Below are positions 18,743-28,066 of a stretch of 64,000 bases of DNA, in pieces. The translations under genes were made by a program, and so were the position numbers. The DNA is from JBFHIZ01 sp041596215 (GTDB taxonomy: Bacteria > Bacillota > Clostridia > Lachnospirales > Lachnospiraceae): assembly GCA_041596215.1 (NCBI GenBank), contig JBFHIZ010000001.1, forward strand, positions 115,702 through 179,701, written 5' to 3'. Every line of letters begins with the position of its first letter. Positions within the stretch are counted from its first letter, which is position 1. The notes beneath the pieces are model-generated. The model searched no databases, was not told the DNA's origin, and saw only the letters and a program-made list of their open reading frames with translations.

Positions 18743-19426
18743 TTACTCTGCCTCCATTTTCTTCTTTTTTGACAGGTATGTTTTTCTTTCTGTACCTTTT
18801 ATCAGTCTCACAATATTATGTCTATGTCTTAAAAATGCCATACATAGCAATAAAAAATATAATACATACATTTCATTTAATCCACTTTGTGTCATATTCC
18901 CAAAGAAACCACTTTGTCCACAAATAACCAATTGAATCATATGCACGGTATATATTAATAAAGAACCAAGAGAAACATAATGCGTAAAAGATAATGGTAC
19001 AAAAAAAGCTAACATTCCAGTAATCACAAAAGACCAGTGAAAAGAAATTACAAATCCTGCCGTTGCAGCAATTCCTTTTCCACCTCTAAATCCCATATAA
19101 AACGGAAAATTATGCCCTAAAATAACCCCCGCTGCTGTATACATTTTAAATAAATATAGATTATCTGCATAAGATGCTCCAAGTTCTAGATTAGAAATTA
19201 ATACAGAAACAATTCCTACTGCTACAATACATTTTATCACATCTCCTGCAAAGACAATTAAACCTGCTTTTGTACCAAGAACACGCAGTGTATTTGTTGT
19301 CCCTGCATTTCCACTTCCATGTTTCCTAATATCTACACCTTTTAGTTTTCCGTAAAAATAAGCGGTTTGAAACAAACCAAATGCATATCCAATTGCGATA
19401 CATATTAAGCGAAATATAATATCCAT
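18743..19426 (-). CDS. plsY: Glycerol-3-phosphate acyltransferase PlsY
   Basis: A 227-residue membrane enzyme that moves an acyl group from acyl-phosphate (made by PlsX) to glycerol 3-phosphate. The family motifs are visible as GSGNAGTTNTLR near residues 37-48 and FRGGKGIAA near 108-116, between about five hydrophobic helices. The C-terminal tail is lysine-rich (KKKKMEAE). It lies directly between der and gpsA with gaps of one or two bases. PlsX is encoded in the same window at 42792-43805. Confidence 0.95.
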   Translation of the reverse strand: MDIIFRLICIAIGYAFGLFQTAYFYGKLKGVDIRKHGSGNAGTTNTLRVLGTKAGLIVFAGDVIKCIVAVGIVSVLISNLELGASYADNLYLFKMYTAAGVILGHNFPFYMGFRGGKGIAATAGFVISFHWSFVITGMLAFFVPLSFTHYVSLGSLLIYTVHMIQLVICGQSGFFGNMTQSGLNEMYVLYFLLLCMAFLRHRHNIVRLIKGTERKTYLSKKKKMEAE

Positions 19427-19428
19427 AT

Positions 19429-20766
19429 TTATTCGTCTCCCTTTCGTTCTCTAATAATAAATTTCAATGGTGTTCCACGAAAACCAAACGCGTCTCTGAT
19501 TCGATTTTCAATATATCTTGTATATGAAAAATGCATCATTTCTTTACTATTGACAAAAATAACAAATGTTGGTGGTTTTACCGATACTTGCGTAATATAA
19601 TACAATTTCAATCGTTTTCCTTTGTCAGTAGGAGGCTGTTGCATAGCAACGGCTTCTGTCATAATTTCATTCAAAACACCCGTTTGGATACGAAGCGTAT
19701 GATTATCAATTACCATATCAATTAAATCAAATAATTTTTCTAACCGTTGTCCTGTTTTTGCTGAAACAAAAATAAGTTCTGCATATGGCATATATGCTAA
19801 TGTTTGACGAATTTCCTCCGTATATTTATAAATTGTCTTATCATTCTTTTCAATTGCATCCCATTTATTCACTGCAATTATAACACCTTTTCCACGTTCA
19901 TGTGCAATGCCTGCAATTTTTGCATCCTGTTCCGTAACTCCTTCTACCGCATCAATTACAAGAACAATGATATCTGCACGTTCTACAGCAGCAATTGTAC
20001 GAAAAATCATAAACTTTTCTAATTCTTCCTTTATTTTCTTTTTTCTCCGCACTCCAGCCGTATCAATAAAAACATATTCATTCCCATTATGTACAACTTC
20101 CGTATCAATTGCATCTCTCGTCGTTCCTGCTATATCTGAGACAATCACTCTATTTTCACCAATTAATTTATTGATAATAGAAGATTTTCCAACATTTGGT
20201 TTTCCAACAATTGCTATTTTTACCCGATCATCCTCTTCTTCTATATTTGCACCAGTATCAAAATGTGAAACCACTTCATCTAACAGCTCACCAAGTCCTA
20301 AGCGGTTTACAGATGAAATCGGATATGGTTCGCCAATTCCCAAATTATAAAACTCAAAAACATCTGGCATATACTTATTAAAATCATCCACTTTATTTAC
20401 CGCAAGTACAACGGGTCTTCTGGATTTTCTTAAAATATCTGCAACTTTTGCATCGGAATCAACTAAACCTTGTTTCACATCCACCATAAAAACAATTACA
20501 TCCGCAGTATGAATTGCAATTTCAGCTTGTTCGCGCATTTGTGACAAAATTACATCTCCACTATCTGGCTCAATTCCCCCCGTATCTATCAAAGTGAAGT
20601 TATAATCTAGCCATGAAATCTCAGCATAAATACGATCTCTCGTAATTCCTGGTGTATCTTTTACAATTGAAATGGTTTCCCCTGCAAGTGCATTAAATAA
20701 TGTGGACTTACCAACATTTGGTCTCCCTACAACAGCCACAATCGGTTTTTTTCCTTTTTTTTCCAT
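19429..20766 (-). CDS. der: Ribosome biogenesis GTPase Der (EngA)
   Basis: A 445-residue tandem GTPase needed for 50S subunit assembly. The first G domain has GRPNVGKS (residues 14-21) and DTGG, and the second has GKPNVGKS and DTAGV. The C-terminal KH-like domain ends in FRGTPLKFIIRERK, as usual for Der. It follows the DUF512 gene by 17 bases and precedes plsY by two, an arrangement common in Clostridia. Length is standard. Confidence 0.97.
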   Translation of the reverse strand: MEKKGKKPIVAVVGRPNVGKSTLFNALAGETISIVKDTPGITRDRIYAEISWLDYNFTLIDTGGIEPDSGDVILSQMREQAEIAIHTADVIVFMVDVKQGLVDSDAKVADILRKSRRPVVLAVNKVDDFNKYMPDVFEFYNLGIGEPYPISSVNRLGLGELLDEVVSHFDTGANIEEEDDRVKIAIVGKPNVGKSSIINKLIGENRVIVSDIAGTTRDAIDTEVVHNGNEYVFIDTAGVRRKKKIKEELEKFMIFRTIAAVERADIIVLVIDAVEGVTEQDAKIAGIAHERGKGVIIAVNKWDAIEKNDKTIYKYTEEIRQTLAYMPYAELIFVSAKTGQRLEKLFDLIDMVIDNHTLRIQTGVLNEIMTEAVAMQQPPTDKGKRLKLYYITQVSVKPPTFVIFVNSKEMMHFSYTRYIENRIRDAFGFRGTPLKFIIRERKGDE

Positions 20767-20783
20767 ATTTCTCCAATCTATTT

Positions 20784-22133
20784 TTAATCAACATGTTTCT
20801 TTTTTCTTTTTACTCCTAATAGTGCATCAATAAAATCACATCCGCTTGATTTTACAATATCTATGGGCACTTGTAAAGCTGTTTGAAGTTCTGTTAAGGT
20901 CATATTATCCAAAAACACTTCCTCCCCGCTTCGAAGAACATTTTCTGGTAGAAATACAACTTCCCCAAGATTTTCCCCTTTTGTTTGTTTTACAATATCT
21001 TCTCCAGTCAATAGTCCTGTCACTGTAATTTCCCTGCCGAAATAATCATTTTTAATTACATAGAAATTTACATGATCATAAGTAAAATTTTTCCTTACGT
21101 AAGCAAACAATTCTTCTATGATCTTTTTCATAAATTCTCCAGTTATAAAAGTAATTTCTTTTTTTCGTTGGTAAACAAATCCAGCTTTTACCAATCGTTT
21201 TACTTCCTTCTTTGCCTCTTCAATAAACATCCTAGCCATACCAACACCATTATTTAATTGTAAATACTCATCATATCTTTTTTCCTCTGGAAATTCACAA
21301 TCTGCTAAATAATACCATTCATCTGCAGCTTGTATAAAATGATATCCATGAAGTTTATACATTTTATCCTGCCAAACCTCTATCCGCTCAATAACATCTT
21401 TTGCATCTTTTTTGTTAAAAGGATATAGTTGTGTCAATCCATTTCTAAATTTTGATAATCCCACTGGAACAACGGAAACACTTTTTAAATAAGGTGCATA
21501 TTTTGAGACCTCTGCTATGGTTCTTTCAAGTTCCTCCCCATCATTTATATCCTTACATAGTACAATTTGTCCATTCATCTCGATTTTACCTTCAAAAAGT
21601 CTATCCACTTTTTTTAAAGCATCTCCAGCAAAACGATTCCCTAACATTTGGCATCTTAATTCAGGATTTGTGGTTTGAAACGATATGTTTAGTGGTTCCA
21701 AATGATATTGAATAATTCGATCAATATCATGGTTTGTCATATTAGTTAGCGTCACAAAATTTCCTTGTAAAAAGGAAAGGCGATAATCATCATCTTTAAA
21801 ATACAAGGTATCACGCATCCCATCTGGCATTTGATCTACAAAACAAAATATACAATGGTTACTACAAGATTTATATTCATCCATCAAACCATTTTCGAAA
21901 ATCAAACCAATATCTTCCCCATATTCTTTTTCAATTTCAAGTAGCCATTCTTCTTCCGATGGTTTTCGAATCAAGACTTCAATATATTCATCCACCGATA
22001 AATATTGATAATCAAATACATCTTCCATTCTTGTTCCATTAATTTCTAATAGAACATCACCTTCTTGAATTCCCATTTCACTTGCAATACTATTTTTTTC
22101 TATTCTATCAATTATATGTTCTCTTTTTTTCAT
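20784..22133 (-). CDS. PDZ-radical SAM-DUF512 protein
   Basis: A 449-residue protein of unknown reaction. Residues 1-60 look like a PDZ domain (NSIASEMGIQEGDVLLEING). Then CSNHCIFC provides a CxxxCxxC radical-SAM cluster site (Cys90, Cys94, Cys97), and the C-terminal half matches the DUF512 family with VFLPENVLRSGEEVFLDNMTL. It is the first gene of the der-plsY-gpsA run, a well-kept neighbourhood in Clostridia that suggests a link to ribosome assembly or envelope lipid supply. No function has been established that I know of. Confidence 0.9.
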   Translation of the reverse strand: MKKREHIIDRIEKNSIASEMGIQEGDVLLEINGTRMEDVFDYQYLSVDEYIEVLIRKPSEEEWLLEIEKEYGEDIGLIFENGLMDEYKSCSNHCIFCFVDQMPDGMRDTLYFKDDDYRLSFLQGNFVTLTNMTNHDIDRIIQYHLEPLNISFQTTNPELRCQMLGNRFAGDALKKVDRLFEGKIEMNGQIVLCKDINDGEELERTIAEVSKYAPYLKSVSVVPVGLSKFRNGLTQLYPFNKKDAKDVIERIEVWQDKMYKLHGYHFIQAADEWYYLADCEFPEEKRYDEYLQLNNGVGMARMFIEEAKKEVKRLVKAGFVYQRKKEITFITGEFMKKIIEELFAYVRKNFTYDHVNFYVIKNDYFGREITVTGLLTGEDIVKQTKGENLGEVVFLPENVLRSGEEVFLDNMTLTELQTALQVPIDIVKSSGCDFIDALLGVKRKKKHVD

Positions 22134-22191
22134 TAAACCCTTACTTTCTGTGTAAATTTATTCATCTACTTATAATAATACTAGAAATCAC

Positions 22192-22219
22192 TTGACGTGT
22201 CACTAAAAGAATGTAAAAA
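22192..22219 (+). promoter_or_regulatory. Candidate promoter of prs
   Basis: TTGACG (22192-22197) and TAAAAA (22214-22219) are 16 bases apart, about 40 bases before the prs start codon. The -35 is close to consensus while the -10 is weaker. The rest of the gap (22134-22260) shows nothing else clear. Confidence 0.45.
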
Positions 22220-22260
22220 TAGTTTTGTGTTAAAAAAAGAATTAGGGGGATACTGTTTGT

Positions 22261-23454
22261 ATGTCAAAATTCAATTCATTAGAAATTGCAATTCCTGTTG
22301 CACCATTATGCATTATTGCATTAGAATCTGCAACAGAATTAAGTAAAATGGTTGACGAACATCTTGTTGAAGGAAGAAAGATATCTTATAGCATGATTAA
22401 TGATGATCCTGCTTTCGAAGGATATTCTTCAAATAGTTATTTGTTTGATGCTGACTGTCCACGTTTTGGAAGTGGTGAAGCAAAATGTAAATTAAAAAGT
22501 TCCGTTCGAGGTAAAGATGTTTATATTATGGTTGATATTTGCAATCATAGCATAACCTATACCATGTATGGTCAAGAAAACAGCAAATCTCCTGATGATC
22601 ATTATCAGGATTTAAAGCGAATTATTTCAGCGTTAAGTGGTCACGCAAAAAGAATCACAGTTATTATGCCTTTTTTATATGAAGGAAGACAACACAAGCG
22701 AAGTTCTAGAGAATCTCTTGACTGTTCCAATGCCCTTCTTGAATTAAAGAACATGGGGGTTTCCAATGTTATCACATTTGATGCACACGACCCTCGTGTC
22801 TTGAACGCAACCCCACTTTCTGGATTCGATAATTTCAATCCATTTCATCAATATATTCATACACTTCTAAACCATGAAAAGAATTTAATTATTGATAAAG
22901 AGCATACCGTTGTTGTCAGCCCAGATGAAGGGGCTTTACCAAGAGCTATTTATTTTGCAAATGTTTTAGGTGTGGACACCGGAATGTTTTATAAACGAAG
23001 AAATTATGCCACAATTATTAATGGAAAAAATCCAATTGTCGCACATGAATTTCTTGGTGATAATGTAAAAGGAAAGGATGTAATTATTGTCGATGATATG
23101 ATTTCTTCTGGAGAAAGTATGCTTGATACTGCAAGACAACTAAAAATGATGGATGCAAAACACGTTTTTATATGTTGTACTTTTGGTTTATTTACCGATG
23201 GCCTGACAAATTTTGATATAGCTTATGAAAAAAAATACTTTGATCGTGTTATTACAACCAATTTAACGTATCTTTTACCAGAAGTAAAAAATAGAGATTT
23301 TATTACCATCGCAGACAATAGTAATTATTTAGCAACCTTAATTGATTATTTAAATCATGATCTTTCTTTAGATAATGTATTAGATCCAGAAAATAAAATT
23401 CGAGAAGTAATTCAACTTTATAATGAAAAATCAATTAACTTTATATCTAATTAA
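22261..23454 (+). CDS. prs: Ribose-phosphate pyrophosphokinase (long clostridial form)
   Basis: A 397-residue PRPP synthase, about 80 residues longer than the classical enzyme. Conserved blocks are RQHKRSSRES near residue 140, TFDAHDPRV near 175 and the PRPP-binding loop VIIVDDMISSGESM near 277, in which the usual DTAGT reads SSGES. It makes PRPP for nucleotide, histidine and tryptophan synthesis. The start follows AGGGGGATACTGTTTGT. The gene is transcribed alone, divergently from the DUF512 gene. The long form, with extra sequence at both ends, is known in Lachnospiraceae-like genomes; its regulation by ADP or phosphate is untested here. Confidence 0.88.
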   Translation: MSKFNSLEIAIPVAPLCIIALESATELSKMVDEHLVEGRKISYSMINDDPAFEGYSSNSYLFDADCPRFGSGEAKCKLKSSVRGKDVYIMVDICNHSITYTMYGQENSKSPDDHYQDLKRIISALSGHAKRITVIMPFLYEGRQHKRSSRESLDCSNALLELKNMGVSNVITFDAHDPRVLNATPLSGFDNFNPFHQYIHTLLNHEKNLIIDKEHTVVVSPDEGALPRAIYFANVLGVDTGMFYKRRNYATIINGKNPIVAHEFLGDNVKGKDVIIVDDMISSGESMLDTARQLKMMDAKHVFICCTFGLFTDGLTNFDIAYEKKYFDRVITTNLTYLLPEVKNRDFITIADNSNYLATLIDYLNHDLSLDNVLDPENKIREVIQLYNEKSINFISN

Positions 23455-23457
23455 ATT

Positions 23458-23484
23458 AAAAAAGGAACCTTAGGTTCCTTTTTT
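23458..23484. terminator. Bidirectional terminator between prs and yraN
   Basis: AAAAAAGGAACC (23458-23469) pairs with GGTTCCTTTTTT (23473-23484) around a 3-base loop, with A/T runs on both sides. It lies four bases after the prs stop and directly abuts the convergent yraN stop. Confidence 0.92.
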
Positions 23485-23485
23485 A

Positions 23486-23833
23486 TTATATAAAAAAAGC
23501 ATTCTTATACCACTTCATATCTTTTCCAAGAATAGTAATCACATCAAAACGAACCGGTGTGTCTATAGATATTCCGTATTTCATACAATAATTTTTTGCA
23601 ACAAAACTAATTTTTTTTTGTTTACCTTTTCCCACTGCCTCTTCTGGTAATCCTAATTTCATGTTTTTTCGAAATTTCACTTCAAAAAACACCAAAAAAT
23701 CACCATCTTTTCCAATAATATCTATTTCTCCAATCTTAGTACGAAAATTTTTTTCTAAAATTTGCACACCTTGCTTTTCAAGCATTTGTATAGCTTTTTG
23801 TTCGTACCATTCTCCAACTCTTCTCGTATTCAC
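23486..23833 (-). CDS. yraN: YraN/UPF0102 family nuclease-like protein
   Basis: A 115-residue protein with the restriction-endonuclease-like core GEIDIIGKDGDFLVFFEVKFRK (broken here as GEIDIIGKDG then FFEVKFRK), which keeps the Glu, Asp and EVK residues of the PD-(D/E)xK fold. The start is GTG at 23833, directly after the stop of the YlqH-like gene. Its cellular role is unknown. It is the last gene of the rnhB-ylqG-ylqH unit, a usual place for yraN near rnhB. Confidence 0.9.
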   Translation of the reverse strand: MNTRRVGEWYEQKAIQMLEKQGVQILEKNFRTKIGEIDIIGKDGDFLVFFEVKFRKNMKLGLPEEAVGKGKQKKISFVAKNYCMKYGISIDTPVRFDVITILGKDMKWYKNAFFI

Positions 23834-24118
23834 TTATAGTCTTCCTTTTATCTTGTCCATAGCATCAACAAATACTAATATTTCAGCAACTACTTCATAC
23901 AATTCTGGAGGAATGCTATCCCCAATATCTAATCTTGATAACGTATCCGATAACGAATCATCTCTGTGAATAGGAATCTTTTCCTTATTTGCCCTTTCAA
24001 TAATGCGTTCAGCTAAAGCACCTTTCCCACTTGCTATTACAACAGGTGCATCATTTTTCGAATCATATTCTAAGGCAATTGCCTGCTTTATTTTTTTCTT
24101 TTCTTCTTTATTTTTCAT
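23834..24118 (-). CDS. ylqH: YlqH-like FlhB C-terminal-domain protein
   Basis: A 94-residue protein equivalent to the cytoplasmic C-terminal domain of the flagellar export protein FlhB (residues ALEYDSKNDAPVVIASGKG onward). The self-cleaving NPTH motif of FlhB is not present. No membrane segment is seen. In Bacillus subtilis the equivalent ylqH lies beside rnhB and ylqG, matching this order. Function is unknown; it may modulate export-apparatus-like proteins or have been recruited elsewhere. Confidence 0.82.
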   Translation of the reverse strand: MKNKEEKKKIKQAIALEYDSKNDAPVVIASGKGALAERIIERANKEKIPIHRDDSLSDTLSRLDIGDSIPPELYEVVAEILVFVDAMDKIKGRL

Positions 24119-24129
24119 ACAACTCCACT

Positions 24130-25809
24130 CTATGCTCTAGCATCAAAAGATTGATTTGAAATCATATAATTCCCTTCCAATTCTTGTCTTTCTTTTAGAT
24201 AATCAAATGTGCTTTTTTCTTCCTTTAAAATTTCAACAGCGCTATATCCTACATATCCTCTTTTTTGAATTGCTTCATTAAATTCGGAAAGATGTGAACT
24301 AATAAAATCATAAGAATTTTCATCCTCAATGAAAAATCTGGTATCCACATTTTGTTCCTCTATCTTCACATGAATATCTAATGCGCCTATATTTTTCATA
24401 TTTAGATGTAAAATTGCAGAAACATTTGTTCCATTTTCCTCTCCAGATTTCTTTTTCGCATACACAAAAAGTTCACCCGTTTTACGATTCCCATCTTGTT
24501 TTAGTGGTAATTGCATATAATCAAACAATTGATTTAATTGATTCATAAATTCTAAGTTATTTTGAAAAGAATTTGTTGATATATGAAGTTCTTCCCCTGA
24601 CTTCCCCATTTCTTCGCTTAATTGCTGCAACGCCATTACTTCTTGTTTCATTCGTGTAAAAGACTCTTTTACAACATCTTTTTCTATAAATTCCTTTGGT
24701 TCAAGCAAGCATTTTTCTTCTAACAATTCTTGTATCCCATTTTTAAATTCATCAAAATGAAATAATTCTTTAAATAAAACACTTGTGTTTTCACTTTTTG
24801 CGGTATCCTCTAATAATTGAAAAACTTTTTGCAAACTGATATCTTTTACTATATTTTTTTCCATATTATTATTAACTAATATTACTTTTTCTATATAATT
24901 TCGAATTACAGTAGCATTTGTCTTTGTTCTAATACTACTTTTAAAATATTGTTTAATATCATCTTTTCCCTTTTTCTCTTCTCCTTCTTTTTCTTGTAAA
25001 AGCACGGATTCATTTGACTTTAATACAATATCCTTTCCCATTTCATTTGCTTTATTGTTTATGTTCCCATCCTTATTCTCTATACTAGACAAACTATTTG
25101 CCATTTTTTTCGTCGTTTCTTCCCCATATTCATTTGAAAATTTTTCTGAAATAAGCAAATTAAATTTGTGCAAGGTCATTTGTATCCCCTCATCATTCCC
25201 ATCTTGAGCCATTTCTAATAAACTATCTTGCAATGTATTTGCCATTCCATAAAATGCATCTACTAAATAGTGATTCATTCCTTTATAAGAAAGAAATTGT
25301 GTCACATTATTTTCTGTGATAGCAATTCCCATTTCTTTCATTTCAATAAGATCTTTCCCATTAGCATTTGGAAATAACGACACTTGTCGATTTAACTCAT
25401 TTAGCGTTTCTTTATTAATCGGCATACCTTTTTGCATTAATGTTTCTACCATCTCTATATTTGCTTCGTTTATTGGCATATTTGCATCATGTAATGCTTT
25501 CATAAGAAATTTATCTTGGCCTAAATTTTCAAATAAAGGTCTTAAAACCAGTGCATTATTTGTTCTTTTCACTTCAAAATTAAGTACTTGATTTAATGTC
25601 ACTTTCATACTTTGCTCTAATCTAGCAATAATTTTTATATCTCCTTTTAAAAGCAATTCAATTTCATTTTCATGCATTGCGATCACTTTTCCTTGTAAAG
25701 TAGAACCAATTCGTAACCCTCTGGGCGCACTTTGTTCCACCGTTTCTCCGATACGGCTGCTACTTACTGCTTTTGAATTTTCTTGCATCATTCTTCCTTT
25801 AATATACAT
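24130..25809 (-). CDS. ylqG: YlqG-like protein with FliK-type C-terminal region
   Basis: A 559-residue soluble protein of unknown role, placed between rnhB and the YlqH-like gene as in Bacillus. The N-terminal part (residues 30-90) resembles a small beta-barrel (GSTLQGKVIAMHENEIELLLKG). The middle is Asn/Glu/Lys-rich and weakly conserved. The C-terminal 120 residues (from about ELFVYAKKKS) look like the hook-length control FliK C domain. The start at 25809 follows AGGAG at a spacing of 11 bases; ATG codons at 25791 and 25788 are alternatives. No signal peptide. Confidence 0.7.
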   Translation of the reverse strand: MYIKGRMMQENSKAVSSSRIGETVEQSAPRGLRIGSTLQGKVIAMHENEIELLLKGDIKIIARLEQSMKVTLNQVLNFEVKRTNNALVLRPLFENLGQDKFLMKALHDANMPINEANIEMVETLMQKGMPINKETLNELNRQVSLFPNANGKDLIEMKEMGIAITENNVTQFLSYKGMNHYLVDAFYGMANTLQDSLLEMAQDGNDEGIQMTLHKFNLLISEKFSNEYGEETTKKMANSLSSIENKDGNINNKANEMGKDIVLKSNESVLLQEKEGEEKKGKDDIKQYFKSSIRTKTNATVIRNYIEKVILVNNNMEKNIVKDISLQKVFQLLEDTAKSENTSVLFKELFHFDEFKNGIQELLEEKCLLEPKEFIEKDVVKESFTRMKQEVMALQQLSEEMGKSGEELHISTNSFQNNLEFMNQLNQLFDYMQLPLKQDGNRKTGELFVYAKKKSGEENGTNVSAILHLNMKNIGALDIHVKIEEQNVDTRFFIEDENSYDFISSHLSEFNEAIQKRGYVGYSAVEILKEEKSTFDYLKERQELEGNYMISNQSFDARA

Positions 25810-25835
25810 TGAATTGGATTCTCCTATAATAATAT

Positions 25836-26594
25836 CTATACAAAATTATTGATAAAAGTTGTTCTATGAATTTGAGATGGTCCATGTAAACGTAGCGCTT
25901 CGACATGTTGTTTCGTTCCATACCCTTTATTTGATGCAAATCCATAATACGGTAAAACTTTATCATATTCCACCATTAAGCGATCCCTTGTAACCTTTGC
26001 TATAATACTCGCCGCCGCAATAGAAACACTTTTTTCATCACCTTTAACAATTGATATCTGAGGAATTTCAATTTCTGGTATTTTTACTGCATCTACTAAT
26101 ATCATATCGGGTTTTACCTCCAAATTGTTAATAGCCTCTCGCATTGCTTCATAAGTAGCCTGCAAAATATTAATCTCATCAATTCGTTTTGGTAATACCG
26201 TTCCCAATCCAGTGGCAACTGCTTTTTTTAAAATTACATCATACAACTCTTCCCTTTTCGCTTCTGAAAGTTTTTTGGAATCATTTAAATAGTAAATCAT
26301 TTCATCCTTTGGTAAAATGACAGCACCTGCCATTACTGGGCCAGCAAGTGGTCCTCTGCCAACCTCGTCAACGCCACATATATATGTATATTTTGCATAT
26401 TTTTGTTCAAAAAATTGCAATGTTTTTGTTCTCTCTATTTCTTCTTGAAATTTACTAATTTTTTGATTTGCCTGAACGCAAAGAGATTGCACACCTTTTC
26501 TTGTGTCTAATTGATATTTTTCAACTAATATAGGCAGCTCATATATCGAAGCTGCCATAAATTCATTCTTTATATTTTGTATTGAATTCATCAT
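25836..26594 (-). CDS. rnhB: Ribonuclease HII
   Basis: A 252-residue RNase that removes ribonucleotides and RNA primers from DNA. The signature YICGVDEVGRGPLAGPV carries catalytic Asp76 and Glu77, and the third acidic site is in MILVDAVK. The N-terminal 70-residue extension is common in Firmicutes RnhB. The start at 26594 follows TAGGAGAATAATT. It lies ten bases after lepB in the rplS-to-yraN neighbourhood. Confidence 0.95.
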   Translation of the reverse strand: MMNSIQNIKNEFMAASIYELPILVEKYQLDTRKGVQSLCVQANQKISKFQEEIERTKTLQFFEQKYAKYTYICGVDEVGRGPLAGPVMAGAVILPKDEMIYYLNDSKKLSEAKREELYDVILKKAVATGLGTVLPKRIDEINILQATYEAMREAINNLEVKPDMILVDAVKIPEIEIPQISIVKGDEKSVSIAAASIIAKVTRDRLMVEYDKVLPYYGFASNKGYGTKQHVEALRLHGPSQIHRTTFINNFV

Positions 26595-26604
26595 AATTAT
26601 TCTC

Positions 26605-27198
26605 CTATTGATGTGTTAACTTTCCAAATTTTGAAAGTGGAAAAATTCGAAACCCTGCTTTTCCAATAATTTGACTTCGATGAATATTGCCAACATCAAT
26701 AAATCTTGAATCTTTTGAATTATTTCGATTGTCGCCTAAAACAAAATATTCATCCTCTGCTAATTTGATTGGTGTCACAGCTAGACCCGCATCTTTAATC
26801 GTTTCACTTCCATAGGATTCATATAAAATCTCATCATTAATATATATATTTCCTTCCGTATCGATATAAACAGTTTCTCCTGGTAATCCTATAATTCTTT
26901 TAATATAATAAGTATCTACTTCATATAAATATGGGAAAATTATAATATCAAATCTTTGGGGATCAGAAAATCGATAGGTTATTTTATTTGCAATCAAATC
27001 ATCTTCATCCGATAATGTTGGCTCCATACTAGATCCGATTACTTCTGTTCTTTGTCCAACAAATTTTATTGTTAAAAAGGTTAGAATTAATACAAACAAT
27101 AAATATAGGCTAGTTTTTAAAATTTCCTTCATAATTTCTTTATGTTTCTTTTTATTGATTCTTTTCACTTCATCATCTGAGTAATATTCTTTTTCCAC
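26605..27198 (-). CDS. lepB: Type I signal peptidase (first copy)
   Basis: A 197-residue membrane protease that cleaves secretory signal peptides. A basic cytoplasmic tail (residues 1-28) precedes one transmembrane helix (29-47). The catalytic serine is in IGSSMEPT (Ser57) and the general-base lysine in YIKRIIGLPGE (Lys100). Box E is GDNRNNSKDSR. It follows rbgA by two bases. A second, different signal peptidase lies on the other side of rbgA. Confidence 0.95.
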   Translation of the reverse strand: MEKEYYSDDEVKRINKKKHKEIMKEILKTSLYLLFVLILTFLTIKFVGQRTEVIGSSMEPTLSDEDDLIANKITYRFSDPQRFDIIIFPYLYEVDTYYIKRIIGLPGETVYIDTEGNIYINDEILYESYGSETIKDAGLAVTPIKLAEDEYFVLGDNRNNSKDSRFIDVGNIHRSQIIGKAGFRIFPLSKFGKLTHQ

Positions 27199-27200
27199 AA

Positions 27201-28052
27201 CTAACCTCTTTCTTTTGGAAATTCCAACGTAATTCTTCCTATTTTAGCATTTCGAAACTCATCTAGTACTATTCTGGCTGCTTTTGTAAAATCCAATACC
27301 TCACCTTTATTGTAACATTTTCTTTGCTTTGCTATTTGCTCTAATGTTTTTACTGGATCATTATTTTCAGCAATCATATATCTTTCAAACAATAATTTTG
27401 CATAATATTTATCAAGAAATTTCAATAATTCTATAGTCAAATCTTGAATATCAATAATTTGATCATTTATTGAACCAATATATGCTAGTTTTTTCCCAAT
27501 TTCTTGATCTTCAAATTTGGGCCATAAAATACCTGGTGTATCTAATAATTCTAATGATTTATTTAATTTAATCCATTGTTTACCTTTTGTCACGCCCGGT
27601 TTATTTCCTGTTTTTGTACACGCTTTTCCGGCAAAAGAATTTATAAATGTTGATTTTCCAACATTAGGAATTCCTACGACCATTGCACGAACTGGCCGAT
27701 TAATAATTCCTCTTTTACGATCTCGTTCCGTTTTTTCTTTGCAAATTTCAGCAACAACCGGTTGAATTGCTCTTGCATCTTTTCTTAATTTTGAATTCAT
27801 TTCAACCACAGCAATTCCTTGTGTTTCAAAATATGCAATCCATTTCTTTGTATAATATGGATCTGCTAAATCTGCTTTATTTAACAATACTAATCGAAAT
27901 TTATTCTTACCTAATTCATCAATTATTGGATTTCTACTACTAATTGGGATTCTTGCATCTACAACCTCAACAATTAAATCTACTAATTTACAATTTTCTT
28001 CCATCATTCTTTTTGCCTTGGTCATATGCCCAGGATACCATTGATAATTCAT
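27201..28052 (-). CDS. rbgA: Ribosome biogenesis GTPase RbgA (YlqF)
   Basis: A 283-residue circularly permuted GTPase needed for late 50S maturation. The order G4 (LLNKADL), G1 (GIPNVGKS) and G3 (DTPG) confirms the permutation. The N-terminus YQWYPGHMTKAKR is diagnostic. The start at 28052 (ATG) was preferred over an upstream in-frame TTG that lies within the GGAGG ribosome site. Location between two lepB genes and after rplS follows the rplS-ylqF-rnhB order of Bacillus with the peptidases inserted. Confidence 0.96.
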   Translation of the reverse strand: MNYQWYPGHMTKAKRMMEENCKLVDLIVEVVDARIPISSRNPIIDELGKNKFRLVLLNKADLADPYYTKKWIAYFETQGIAVVEMNSKLRKDARAIQPVVAEICKEKTERDRKRGIINRPVRAMVVGIPNVGKSTFINSFAGKACTKTGNKPGVTKGKQWIKLNKSLELLDTPGILWPKFEDQEIGKKLAYIGSINDQIIDIQDLTIELLKFLDKYYAKLLFERYMIAENNDPVKTLEQIAKQRKCYNKGEVLDFTKAARIVLDEFRNAKIGRITLEFPKERG

Positions 28053-28066
28053 ATTTTCCTCCAACT

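Noticed and set aside
19907..20350. Plus-strand 147-codon frame opposite der
   Set aside because: It is antisense to a conserved GTPase gene and shows no recognisable motif or start signal.
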